From assembly GCA_947501025.1 (NCBI GenBank), contig CANMUM010000010.1, positions 1 to 64,000 on the forward strand: a stretch of 64,000 nucleotides of DNA, given 5' to 3'. A program made the translations under genes and the position numbers. Positions within the stretch are counted from its first letter, which is position 1. Each line of letters begins with the position of its first letter. The stretch is from an uncultured Paracoccaceae bacterium. GTDB taxonomy: Bacteria; Pseudomonadota; Alphaproteobacteria; Rhodobacterales; Rhodobacteraceae. The notes beneath the pieces were generated by a model, which made no database searches, was not told the DNA's origin, and saw only the letters and a program-made list of their open reading frames with translations. Below are positions 56,236 through 64,000 of the stretch, in pieces.

Positions 56236-57058
56236 TCGGTGAGAATTCACGGGCAAGCGCCCCAAATTCTTCAAGGGTGAGAGTTTCACCACGGCGCGTT
56301 GGATCAATTCCAGCGCGTTTTATTTTGGCTTCAGCTTCAGGTGCCAATGCTTTTAATGCGGCGCGCAACATCTTACGACGTTGCCCAAATGCTGCAGCGG
56401 TAACGCGCTCAAGGTCACGCAAATTTGTATCAAATTTTGGAGCGCAAGGCGTAATATGCACAACAGCCGATGAGACTTTTGGTGGAGGTGTGAAAGCCGA
56501 AGGCGGAAGCTTGTATACGATCGAGGTATTCGCGCGCCAATTGGCGAGCACAGCCAAGCGCCCCCAATGATTATCGCCCGTTTTTGCTGTGATCCGTTCT
56601 GCGACCTCTTGTTGAAACATCAATGTAAGGCTTACCCATTGAGGGGGCCATTCTTGTGTTAACCAACGAATGAGGAGCTCTGTTCCGATATTATAGGGTA
56701 GATTCGCGACAATCCGCACAGGGCGCGTTGCATTCACAAAAATATCCGCTTTAAGCGCATCGGTAAATGTAATGTCAAGCTTACCAGAATAATGTGCGCT
56801 GATCTCTTCGAGGATAGGTTTAAGACGCTCATCACGTTCAAAAGCCATCACTCGATCTGCACCATTCATCAATAATGCACGGGTTAAGCCACCAGGGCCA
56901 GGACCAATTTCGATGACATCATGCCCTCCCAAATCGCCAGCCAGACGCGCGATTTTTGACGTAATGTTCAAATCGAGAAGGAAGTTTTGTCCAAGAGATT
57001 TTTTGGCGGTTAAACCATGGTTGCGAATGACTTCACTTAAAGATGGCAAGCCGTCCAT
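56225..57058 (-). CDS. rsmA: 16S rRNA dimethyladenosine transferase
   Basis: Dimethylates A1518 and A1519 of 16S rRNA. Motifs: [20 protein letters not shown] at the start, the SAM site [17 protein letters not shown] and catalytic [15 protein letters not shown]. 277 residues. Start overlaps the pdxA stop by 1 nt; end overlaps the DUF4167 gene. Confidence 0.96.
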   Translation of the reverse strand: MDGLPSLSEVIRNHGLTAKKSLGQNFLLDLNITSKIARLAGDLGGHDVIEIGPGPGGLTRALLMNGADRVMAFERDERLKPILEEISAHYSGKLDITFTDALKADIFVNATRPVRIVANLPYNIGTELLIRWLTQEWPPQWVSLTLMFQQEVAERITAKTGDNHWGRLAVLANWRANTSIVYKLPPSAFTPPPKVSSAVVHITPCAPKFDTNLRDLERVTAAAFGQRRKMLRAALKALAPEAEAKIKRAGIDPTRRGETLTLEEFGALAREFSPINH

Positions 57059-57987
57059 TATAATCTGCCTCGCTCAGCCAAATCAAAGGCTGCAATCATT
57101 GAACTCGCACTCGCTATGCCTTTGCCTGCGATATCATAGGCCGTTCCATGATCTGGAGATGTGCGCAAGAAGCTCAAACCCAAAGTCACATTAACACCCG
57201 TATCAAATGCCAATGTTTTTATCGGAATAAGCGCTTGGTCATGATACATACAAATCGCGACATCATATTGGGCGCGAGCTGATTTGTGAAACATCGTATC
57301 AGCGGGCAAGGGACCTTTTATCAGTTTGCCGCTCGCCTTTTGTTTTTCAACAAGATCATTAATCCATGACAGTTCCTCATCTCCCATGCGACCATTTTCG
57401 CCAGCATGCGGATTCAACCCAGCGATTGCAATTCGAGGATTTTCTACGCCCAACCGGATAAATTCGGCATATGTAATATCGATAGTTTTGTTCAACAAAT
57501 CAGGTGTAAGTTGTTTTGGAACTTGGGAAAGGGCGATGTGAATGGTTGCAGGCACCACTTTTAGCTCTTGTGATGCTAACAGCATGATCGGATGGTTGGC
57601 ACCGTCAAGCCTCGCTAAGAATTCTGTGTGACCTGGGTCAGGGAAGGCTGCACCACGCGCAAGAATATCCTTGTTAATGGGCGCTGTGATCATCGCAGCC
57701 ATATGCCCAGATTTAACCAAGGTGACAGCTTCTTCAATCCATTCAATTATAGCCGCTGCATTTTTAGTGTCGCCAATCCCAGATTTGGGTAGGTTAGGGC
57801 ATGGCCGATCAAGAATGGCGATCCCTGATTTGTAATCATCAATATGATTTATACTTTTGACATCTGGAAGCATGCGCGCATCACCAATAATGAGCATATT
57901 TTTCCGCGCGCGCGCCTTAATGAGTGCAGAAATAATTTTTGGACCAATCCCCGCGGGATCACCCATCGTGATGACGACGGGTTGCAT
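57058..57987 (-). CDS. pdxA: 4-hydroxythreonine-4-phosphate dehydrogenase
   Basis: Pyridoxal phosphate synthesis. Metal His residues are in [27 protein letters not shown] and [17 protein letters not shown]-terminus [15 protein letters not shown] is typical. 309 residues. Shares 1-nt junctions with surA and rsmA, a common operon order in proteobacteria. Confidence 0.96.
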   Translation of the reverse strand: MQPVVITMGDPAGIGPKIISALIKARARKNMLIIGDARMLPDVKSINHIDDYKSGIAILDRPCPNLPKSGIGDTKNAAAIIEWIEEAVTLVKSGHMAAMITAPINKDILARGAAFPDPGHTEFLARLDGANHPIMLLASQELKVVPATIHIALSQVPKQLTPDLLNKTIDITYAEFIRLGVENPRIAIAGLNPHAGENGRMGDEELSWINDLVEKQKASGKLIKGPLPADTMFHKSARAQYDVAICMYHDQALIPIKTLAFDTGVNVTLGLSFLRTSPDHGTAYDIAGKGIASASSMIAAFDLAERGRL

Positions 57988-59192
57988 TATTGGAGCTTAA
58001 CGATTTTCGCGCTCGCACGAAGATCACGTAAAAGTCCATCCATTTGGCTTTCCAAAGATTCATTTACAGCTCGGCTATTAACAGCCTGTTGCAATTCTTC
58101 AGGAACCTTAATTTGGCGATCACAAAGATATAGAACTGATGTCCCAGTTTCCCGCTCGAATTTAGCAGATGTACCCGTTTCCATACGAGCAAGCGCAAGC
58201 GCAACACCACTTGAGAGCGTGCTCACAGGTATATCTTCGTAGAAATTTGAGTTTGGAAGAACGCCAATCTTTGCCTTTGCATGCTTACATGTTCGGACTT
58301 CAGCTAATAAATTATCGGCCTCTTGCGAGGAGGCTTTAAGCCCATTGGAATTATTTATGAAGAGATCAATATAAGATACCAAAGGATCACGTGGAAGAGA
58401 CCTACGATTCTCACCGTATCCATTGAGACGAATAAGAATGATGGCGCCTTCTGTTTCAATTGGACGACCAATAGCGCCAGGATTTAACCCTGAGATGATT
58501 GATGTTAGCTGAGGATTCAAGCCTTCAAGCGGGATCTCAGGTATTGCACCCCCGTTTTTTCCAGTTTCAGAACGTGAAAATTCTCGGGCCAGCTGAGCAA
58601 AGCTTTCACCAGAACGATAACGCTCCATGATCAGTTTGCGTTGATAGCGCGCAGGGATGCGTCCCCCATATTCAGCATAGGGGATAACAATTTCAGATAC
58701 AGAAACGGTTTTCGTAATTTGATCTGGAATGCTTTGAATGTTCTGAATGCGTTCTTCAGCAGTTACATTATTACTTTTTCCACGAATTTCTGCATAGGTG
58801 CGCTTTAAAATTTGCGATGACACGTAAGTATCTACAGTAGAACTGTCGATGCCTCTTGAAATAAATTCGGCCTTCAAATCAGGGCCTTTTCCAGCCCCGC
58901 CAGCCATTGTATCCAATGTGCTTGCGATGGTATTGGAATCGACATCTAAACCAATCCGCGCGGCTTCTTTGCGGATGAGGCGATCATTAATAAGAAACTC
59001 AACGGCTTTGCTATGCGCACTATCTGATGATGCACCCGTCGCTTGAAGCATTAATGACATCTGTTCAATTTCATAATTGGTGATCACGGTACTATTCACA
59101 CGATAAGCTGCGGAGAAATCGGCCGAATAACTGGGAGCTGCAAAACCTAAAAAGAATAGTGATGCTATCAGGGTTGCTAAATATTTTTTCAT
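57987..59192 (-). CDS. surA: SurA-like periplasmic peptidyl-prolyl isomerase/chaperone
   Basis: Outer-membrane protein chaperone. Signal peptide (LATLIASLFFLGFAAPSYS), SurA N-terminal domain (YRVNSTVITNYEIEQMSLML, FLINDRLIRKEAARIGL) and one parvulin domain (SFAQLAREFSRSETGKNGGA to GAIILIRLNGYG). 401 residues with one visible parvulin domain, whereas E. coli SurA has two. It lies directly downstream of lptD, its classic client. Confidence 0.9.
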   Translation of the reverse strand: MKKYLATLIASLFFLGFAAPSYSADFSAAYRVNSTVITNYEIEQMSLMLQATGASSDSAHSKAVEFLINDRLIRKEAARIGLDVDSNTIASTLDTMAGGAGKGPDLKAEFISRGIDSSTVDTYVSSQILKRTYAEIRGKSNNVTAEERIQNIQSIPDQITKTVSVSEIVIPYAEYGGRIPARYQRKLIMERYRSGESFAQLAREFSRSETGKNGGAIPEIPLEGLNPQLTSIISGLNPGAIGRPIETEGAIILIRLNGYGENRRSLPRDPLVSYIDLFINNSNGLKASSQEADNLLAEVRTCKHAKAKIGVLPNSNFYEDIPVSTLSSGVALALARMETGTSAKFERETGTSVLYLCDRQIKVPEELQQAVNSRAVNESLESQMDGLLRDLRASAKIVKLQ

Positions 59193-59199
59193 TTTATCC

Positions 59200-61317
59200 T
59201 CAATTCAGTATTCCAAGTGCGTTGCATGTGCGCCTTGGCCAGTCGCGCGTTGGTGCTTGCCCCAGCCCAATAAAACTTACAGAAAACTCATAAGTTGTCT
59301 CATCGTCAATACCTTCTCCACGGTTGAAGTCTTGAACAAAACCAGCGCTCGCTTCAATGCATTCATTTCCATATGTTAAAGATATACTGCCTTCTAATGG
59401 TAATGTATTTATCAAATCATAACGCCAGCTGAAATCCGCCTGCCAATTCGGGGCAAAATGATAAAATCCATCCATAGAAATCTCTTGTTGAATGTCATCA
59501 TATCCAATCTCAGGCTCAGCTTCAAGATGAACACCTTCAAAAGAAAATGAATAGTCATCATGTGTATAATCGATACCAATTTCAGCGCGAGATATGACAA
59601 AAGAGTCATTCCAAGATGCGCGTGCATATAATGAATAATCTTGTGAAGACACATAATTGATGTAGCCGACCCATTCTTCGTCATTATCCGCTGCACCATC
59701 AAATTCATCAAGAGAATCATCTGGGGTAAGGCGTATAACCTTGCCAAAACCCAGATCGACACTGCTGCCAAAATTAGAATCATAGACATATGATGCCCCA
59801 AGATTCATACGAAGCCCACTTTCAAGACGGTCTTGGCCAGAATACTGGTTTTCACTGAATAAAGTAATATAATCATGTTCATAAAATAGAGCATCTGAGT
59901 TTGTGATGTCAGCTCCTGACTCATAATTGTCGCTCCAAATGACTTGAGCGCGCGGCACCAAAAGAGATGAGCCATTTGTATGCGTTTTAGACAATGGCAA
60001 GGTCGCATCAAGAGAAGCTACGGGAGAAATTCTTGTGGATGTCTCAACTTCGTCATCAAATTCACCTGTAGCATAGCCTTGTGCACGACCTGCAAAGCGC
60101 GTTTTCAGAGTAACCCCAAAAGGCAATGCATATACATCATCAACACCCAAGATAGCCGTTGCTCTGAAGACGTCATCAGCGTCATCATTTACCAATCCCA
60201 TAATATCAAAATCACTAAATACGGCGCTTCCTAGACCAATCTGTTGATTGGATCTTACCTTTAACCGAGGTATCACAAGTGGATTATTATCGTCTTCAAG
60301 AGCGATCGATGTGGGCCTGTATTCAATGAAATTGAGAGATAAATCTTGATTGTTATTTGTATGAGTTAATTGTAGTTGATTTTTCTCGGCGTTTTCGTAG
60401 CTAAAACTAGGAGCAAAATCATTATCAGAATTTATTGTATAGATTGCATATAGCTCTATTTGCTCACTCAGATTCCCTGTAAATTCAGATTGTAAATAAT
60501 ATCTGCCATATTCATCTTCGCCATCATTAAATGAATAAGCGCCATCAAGCTGAAGCTTGCCACCCTTTAAATTGTTTCGGTAACGCATTTCAAAATTATA
60601 AACCTCTGCCGTCGTTAAATAACTTGAAAGCAATAAGTCAGAGTGATCGTCAATAATTTGGAAATAGGGAATACGAATACCAGAATCAAAAAGATCAGAA
60701 ATGATGATCTCAGGACGAAGAAAACCACTCATCCGCTCAACACCAATATCTGGAATGCGCATTTTGGGTAGATATAAAACCGGAAAGCCAAACATTTCAA
60801 AAGTTGCTTTGTTGAAATAAATTTTTGATTGTTCTTTATCTCTATAAACTTGGTCTGCATTAATTTCCCATATTGGCACTGGATTAATCACACAGACTTC
60901 ACAACTCGTCACACGAACATTTTCAGCATAGGTGGCATCATTGCTTTCATTTATACGGCTTGCAACAATTTGCAGATTGCTGAGGAATAAAACACGTGCG
61001 TTCAGTAAAATAAGCTGCTGGGTTGTGGGATTCAAAAACGCAAAATCGCTTATCACACGCTCACCTGAAGAGGTTTGCCCACGGACATTTCCTTCAACCG
61101 TTATGGTTTCACTATCAATATCATAGATGAGCTTTTCAAGATAAAAATAACCTTGGTCGGAATCGATTTCTACATTTCCATTTGCAATGATTTCTTGTGT
61201 GTTTGAATCATAAATTAATTCGTCTGCAATAAACGGCGTTTCTGCATATACTGTTGAATATATAGGTAAAAAAAGGACAAAACCTATTATGATATGAATG
61301 AATCGATTGATAATCAT
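59200..61317 (-). CDS. lptD: LPS assembly outer-membrane protein LptD
   Basis: Outer-membrane beta barrel that inserts LPS. Signal peptide, N-terminal OstA/jellyroll domain (ADELIYDSNTQEIIANGNVE), and the LptD barrel with EVCVINPVPIWEINADQVYR and GFPVLYLPKMRIPD, ending with a beta strand and TRDWPRRTCNALGILN. Several Cys (residues ~137-140 and near the C-terminus) may form the disulphides needed for function. 705 residues. Followed 7 nt later by surA. Confidence 0.92.
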   Translation of the reverse strand: MIINRFIHIIIGFVLFLPIYSTVYAETPFIADELIYDSNTQEIIANGNVEIDSDQGYFYLEKLIYDIDSETITVEGNVRGQTSSGERVISDFAFLNPTTQQLILLNARVLFLSNLQIVASRINESNDATYAENVRVTSCEVCVINPVPIWEINADQVYRDKEQSKIYFNKATFEMFGFPVLYLPKMRIPDIGVERMSGFLRPEIIISDLFDSGIRIPYFQIIDDHSDLLLSSYLTTAEVYNFEMRYRNNLKGGKLQLDGAYSFNDGEDEYGRYYLQSEFTGNLSEQIELYAIYTINSDNDFAPSFSYENAEKNQLQLTHTNNNQDLSLNFIEYRPTSIALEDDNNPLVIPRLKVRSNQQIGLGSAVFSDFDIMGLVNDDADDVFRATAILGVDDVYALPFGVTLKTRFAGRAQGYATGEFDDEVETSTRISPVASLDATLPLSKTHTNGSSLLVPRAQVIWSDNYESGADITNSDALFYEHDYITLFSENQYSGQDRLESGLRMNLGASYVYDSNFGSSVDLGFGKVIRLTPDDSLDEFDGAADNDEEWVGYINYVSSQDYSLYARASWNDSFVISRAEIGIDYTHDDYSFSFEGVHLEAEPEIGYDDIQQEISMDGFYHFAPNWQADFSWRYDLINTLPLEGSISLTYGNECIEASAGFVQDFNRGEGIDDETTYEFSVSFIGLGQAPTRDWPRRTCNALGILN

Positions 61318-61326
61318 ATGCGTGTA

Positions 61327-62409
61327 TTAACCGTCTTCTTGGTGCAAGAGCAAGCTTGTTCCCAAAAGAATTCCAGCAATCGGAACAAGTGAAACACCTA
61401 ATATAATGGGGATGTCTCCCGCTTTTGCTAAGCTTTCACAAAGTTTAGCAACACCAAAAAAGATAAAGCCTGTAGAAATAGCCGAAACGGCCCGCAAACT
61501 GGTGCCGCCGCCACGCAAAGGCGCGAGTGCAAAAATGGACCCAATTAGCGCCATAAGTATAAAGAAAACCGGTATGATGCGTTCGGAATAGTAGTAGGTT
61601 TTTGCCGTTTTTATATCGTAGCCATCGCGTTCGAGATTATTGATAAACTCAGGCAGGTTTTTTAATTTTATTCGCTTGGGATCAGAAAAACTTGAAAAAA
61701 TATTCTCAAAATTCAGGCTTGTTATGAGTTGAATTGTTTCTGCTCGATTTGTATCCGATTGATCGGGTTCAGGATATATATTTGGATCCAATAAATTCCA
61801 TTGCCCATTTTCAATCGTCGCAATATTTGAGGCAAGGTGAATGATGGATTGATCTGGTTTTTTAATAAATATTTCAATATCTTGAAAGGATTTCTCACTC
61901 CATTTAACTTGGGGAATGTAAATATATCTAATCTCCCCTGACACAACTTCTCGCAGCCAAACACCATCTTTCAGCGTCCTCACAATCTGTGATGGGCGGC
62001 CGCGAAAACTATCAAGATATGTTTCAGCCATATTGCGGCTTCCAACCAAAACAGTGTCAAATGGGAAAGTTGTAAAAATTCCAATAAAAAATGACATCAA
62101 TACGGGCACAAAGACAATACGATTTGCTGATATTCCTGATGCGCGCAGTGCGACGAGTTCCGAATGTTTTGAGAGGTTAAGGAAAAAGGAAAGCGTCGAT
62201 ATCAAAATGACGAGAGGTAGAAATTGATAAAGATTTGTTGGAATACGAATAATCACATAGATTATGCACTCCGTAAGCGTCGCTCCATATGATTTGACAC
62301 TTCCATATTGATCAATCCCATCAACGATTAATATTAAAGTCAAAACAAATAATAAAACCAGAAAAAATGTTTTCAAAAAATTGCGTGCAAGGTAGATAAA
62401 TATCGTCAT
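61327..62409 (-). CDS. lptG: LPS export permease LptG
   Basis: Inner-membrane permease of the LptB2FG LPS extractor. YjgP/YjgQ family: N-terminal helix (NFLKTFFLVLLFVLTLIL), LVALRASGISANRIVFVPVL cytosolic coupling region and C-terminal helices (LAPLRGGGTSLRAVSAISTG). 360 residues. Overlaps lptF by 4 nt. Confidence 0.93.
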   Translation of the reverse strand: MTIFIYLARNFLKTFFLVLLFVLTLILIVDGIDQYGSVKSYGATLTECIIYVIIRIPTNLYQFLPLVILISTLSFFLNLSKHSELVALRASGISANRIVFVPVLMSFFIGIFTTFPFDTVLVGSRNMAETYLDSFRGRPSQIVRTLKDGVWLREVVSGEIRYIYIPQVKWSEKSFQDIEIFIKKPDQSIIHLASNIATIENGQWNLLDPNIYPEPDQSDTNRAETIQLITSLNFENIFSSFSDPKRIKLKNLPEFINNLERDGYDIKTAKTYYYSERIIPVFFILMALIGSIFALAPLRGGGTSLRAVSAISTGFIFFGVAKLCESLAKAGDIPIILGVSLVPIAGILLGTSLLLHQEDG

Positions 62410-63503
62410 TTTTTATACCCACTTACAAATCTATTGGTAAAGAGCAAGGCTACAGCAACAATGATGAACGGTATGAGCATTAAAAATAATAGTACTGAGT
62501 TATTGCTAATCACATCTTTGAGGGAAAATGTATAAGCTTCAAGACATAACCCCGAAATAACCCCAAAAGTAATAGCTTTTTTATAACCATGTCTTGAAAA
62601 CGCTGATACTAAAAAACCAAGAGCTGACATTAATCCAATGAGAAAATTAAGGAGCGGAAAAGCCAGTCTATCGACAAGCTCACCTATGGCTTTAGAGTCC
62701 TTTTCATGGGTTTCGAGTTTTTGCTTTATTCTTGCAATTAGGTTTTGCGTTGGCATTTCTTCGAGCGAATATTCGTCATTTGATGAGGCAGCTTCATTTA
62801 AATCAAGCCCAATTTCCAAACGGTTAAAATTGCCAACTGAGACTTGACCCGTTTTTATATTGCGCTCGTGATAATTACCTACAATCAGAGCCAGCTTTGA
62901 AAGCCCGTCTTCCTTCACGAGCAATGCGCGTTCTGCAAAATATGTACGTGTGGATTCCTCTGAGCGCCGATCATCAATAAAAATATTAATCATTTCGCCG
63001 CTTAAAATACTGTCTTCTACATAGATATATAGGTTTTGATCGGGATTCATAAACTTTTGCGCAGTAATAATATTTTTTGAATAATTTTGAGAAATTTGAT
63101 CAAGATCGGAACGGATTCCATAAAGACTTGAAGGCACCAGCCAAAGGGATATAATCGCTGAAATAATTACAAAAAATACACCAATTTGCGCGATGGGAAT
63201 GAGGATCCGCATTGGATTGCGGCCAGAATTGTGAATCGATAAAATCTCACCATCATTTGCCATTCGGTTCAATGTGAAAATAACAGCAATCATTATTGCT
63301 ATTGGCAGCATGATTTTAATGATGCTTGGGAGGAGATATGAGGATAGACGGAAGAATGTTGAAGATGTTTCACCGCGCAAGATAACGAGTTCAATTAAGG
63401 GGATAGCCTTGCCGATCCAAAACATACCAACCAATGCCAAGAGCGCGAAAGCTATCGCGCGAATGATTTGACCGAATATATATATATTTATCTTTTGTAG
63501 CAT
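62406..63503 (-). CDS. lptF: LPS export permease LptF
   Basis: Partner permease of LptG. YjgP/YjgQ family: AIAFALLALVGMFWIGKAIP, the EILSIHNSGRNPMRILIPIA coupling region, and the C-terminal helices with FLVSAFSRHGYKKAITFGVI. 365 residues from the ATG at 63503; TTG at 63515 is less likely. First gene of lptF-lptG-lptD-surA-pdxA-rsmA and divergent from the aminopeptidase gene. Confidence 0.93.
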   Translation of the reverse strand: MLQKINIYIFGQIIRAIAFALLALVGMFWIGKAIPLIELVILRGETSSTFFRLSSYLLPSIIKIMLPIAIMIAVIFTLNRMANDGEILSIHNSGRNPMRILIPIAQIGVFFVIISAIISLWLVPSSLYGIRSDLDQISQNYSKNIITAQKFMNPDQNLYIYVEDSILSGEMINIFIDDRRSEESTRTYFAERALLVKEDGLSKLALIVGNYHERNIKTGQVSVGNFNRLEIGLDLNEAASSNDEYSLEEMPTQNLIARIKQKLETHEKDSKAIGELVDRLAFPLLNFLIGLMSALGFLVSAFSRHGYKKAITFGVISGLCLEAYTFSLKDVISNNSVLLFLMLIPFIIVAVALLFTNRFVSGYKK

Positions 63504-63596
63504 CAATGTTCCCAAGTGATGACGTATTCGGTTCTAAAGCTCTGGTCAACTATGCGCAAATATTCTATCAATTTCTAGTGATTAAATAGGTGTAAA

Positions 63597-64000
63597 ATGC
63601 AAATTAACAATACGAGCTTCGATAAATTTCTTGAAACCAAAGATCAACTGGCATTTGTGCTTGATAATGACGCCAATGAGAAAGCGCTTGATGCGATTCT
63701 TGGGGGCACAATCGCGCGTTTTCGGGCCAGTGATGAGTTTGCTGATCATAAAGGTTGGATGAAAATTGCATATCCAAGCGGAATGTCATGCAAATCCTTG
63801 TTTTTGGCAAAACCTGCCGATGATGTGCGAGAACTTGGCGCAAAGCTTGCAGCCATTACAAAAGGTGCTGTTACGGTTTGGGGGCAGGATGCAGAATTTG
63901 CCTATGGTTTTGCACTTCGAAATTACAGCTTTAGCGGATATTTGACAAAGCCAAAAGAAATTGCCGATCTCACAATTGCTCATGATGGCGCTTTTGATGA
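63597..64000 (+). CDS. Leucyl aminopeptidase (partial, N-terminus)
   Basis: The reading frame starts at the ATG 63597 and runs off the window end without a stop, 134 codons visible. The first part is the divergent N-terminal domain of M17 aminopeptidases (TSFDKFLETKDQLAFVLDND, then FAYGFALRNYSFSGYLTKPK, the latter characteristic of the family). The metal-binding catalytic domain is beyond the window. Divergent lptF/aminopeptidase pairs are common in proteobacteria. Assignment is moderate. Confidence 0.75.
   Translation, partial: MQINNTSFDKFLETKDQLAFVLDNDANEKALDAILGGTIARFRASDEFADHKGWMKIAYPSGMSCKSLFLAKPADDVRELGAKLAAITKGAVTVWGQDAEFAYGFALRNYSFSGYLTKPKEIADLTIAHDGAFD

Overview
The window is a chromosomal segment of an alphaproteobacterium with modest GC. 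The lineage signs are an ALAS-type HemA beside an LdtR-like MarR regulator, GapR (DUF2312), a DUF4167 protein, a PDH E1-beta that carries its own lipoyl domain, the tatABC/serS/surE/pcm gene set, the lptF-lptG-lptD-surA-pdxA-rsmA run, and a complete Rhodobacter-capsulatus-type gene transfer agent (GTA) head-tail cluster. The sequence alone does not fix the family; a marine Maricaulales/Rhodobacterales-like lineage is a guess.

Layout. 1-777: decayed IS3-family element running off the left edge. 868-2565: thyX followed 3 nt later by a TIR-like (CAP12/Pycsar-effector type) protein. 2583-8811: minus-strand genes for a lipidated subtilase with a barrel-like C-terminus, threonyl-tRNA synthetase, a TbpB-like lipoprotein and a Tas-like aldo/keto reductase. 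9038-14622: acpP, fabF and mltG, with creatinase and a frameshifted pentapeptide-repeat/FRG gene lying on the opposite strand between acpP and fabF. 14740-29055: a terminator, a sigma70-like promoter and an uninterrupted 18-gene GTA operon (g1 to g15 plus a DUF2793 protein). 29134-36443: cysE, then minus-strand pdhC-pdhB-pdhA behind a 26-bp perfect palindrome, ftsB, class I aldolase, pgk and a 52-residue membrane protein just upstream of pgk. 36675-41103: DEAD-box helicase, EamA permease, gapR, a SYLF lipoprotein and hemB. 41239-48276: I78-type inhibitor, tatABC and a DUF815 ATPase on plus, then lytM, pcm, surE and serS on minus, an arrangement that looks like an inverted block of the usual alphaproteobacterial order. 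48316-55536: an unknown gene, sdhE, ldtR, hemA, a RodZ-like gene, ispG-prfA-prmC. 55672-64000: DUF4167, then rsmA, pdxA, surA, lptD, lptG, lptF on minus and the start of a divergent leucyl aminopeptidase.

Functionally most genes are housekeeping: central carbon (PDH, aldolase, PGK), fatty acid synthesis, haem, envelope and LPS transport, Tat export, translation. The accessory content is the IS3 remnant, the TIR-like gene, the creatinase/FRG insertion and the GTA cluster. The GTA set encodes packaging motor, capsid, connector, tail and host-contact proteins and lacks integrase, replication and lysis genes; the lysis, head-spike and regulator loci known for RcGTA are not in this window. No tRNA, rRNA, CRISPR or riboswitch was recognised, and no gene-free stretch exceeds 300 bases.
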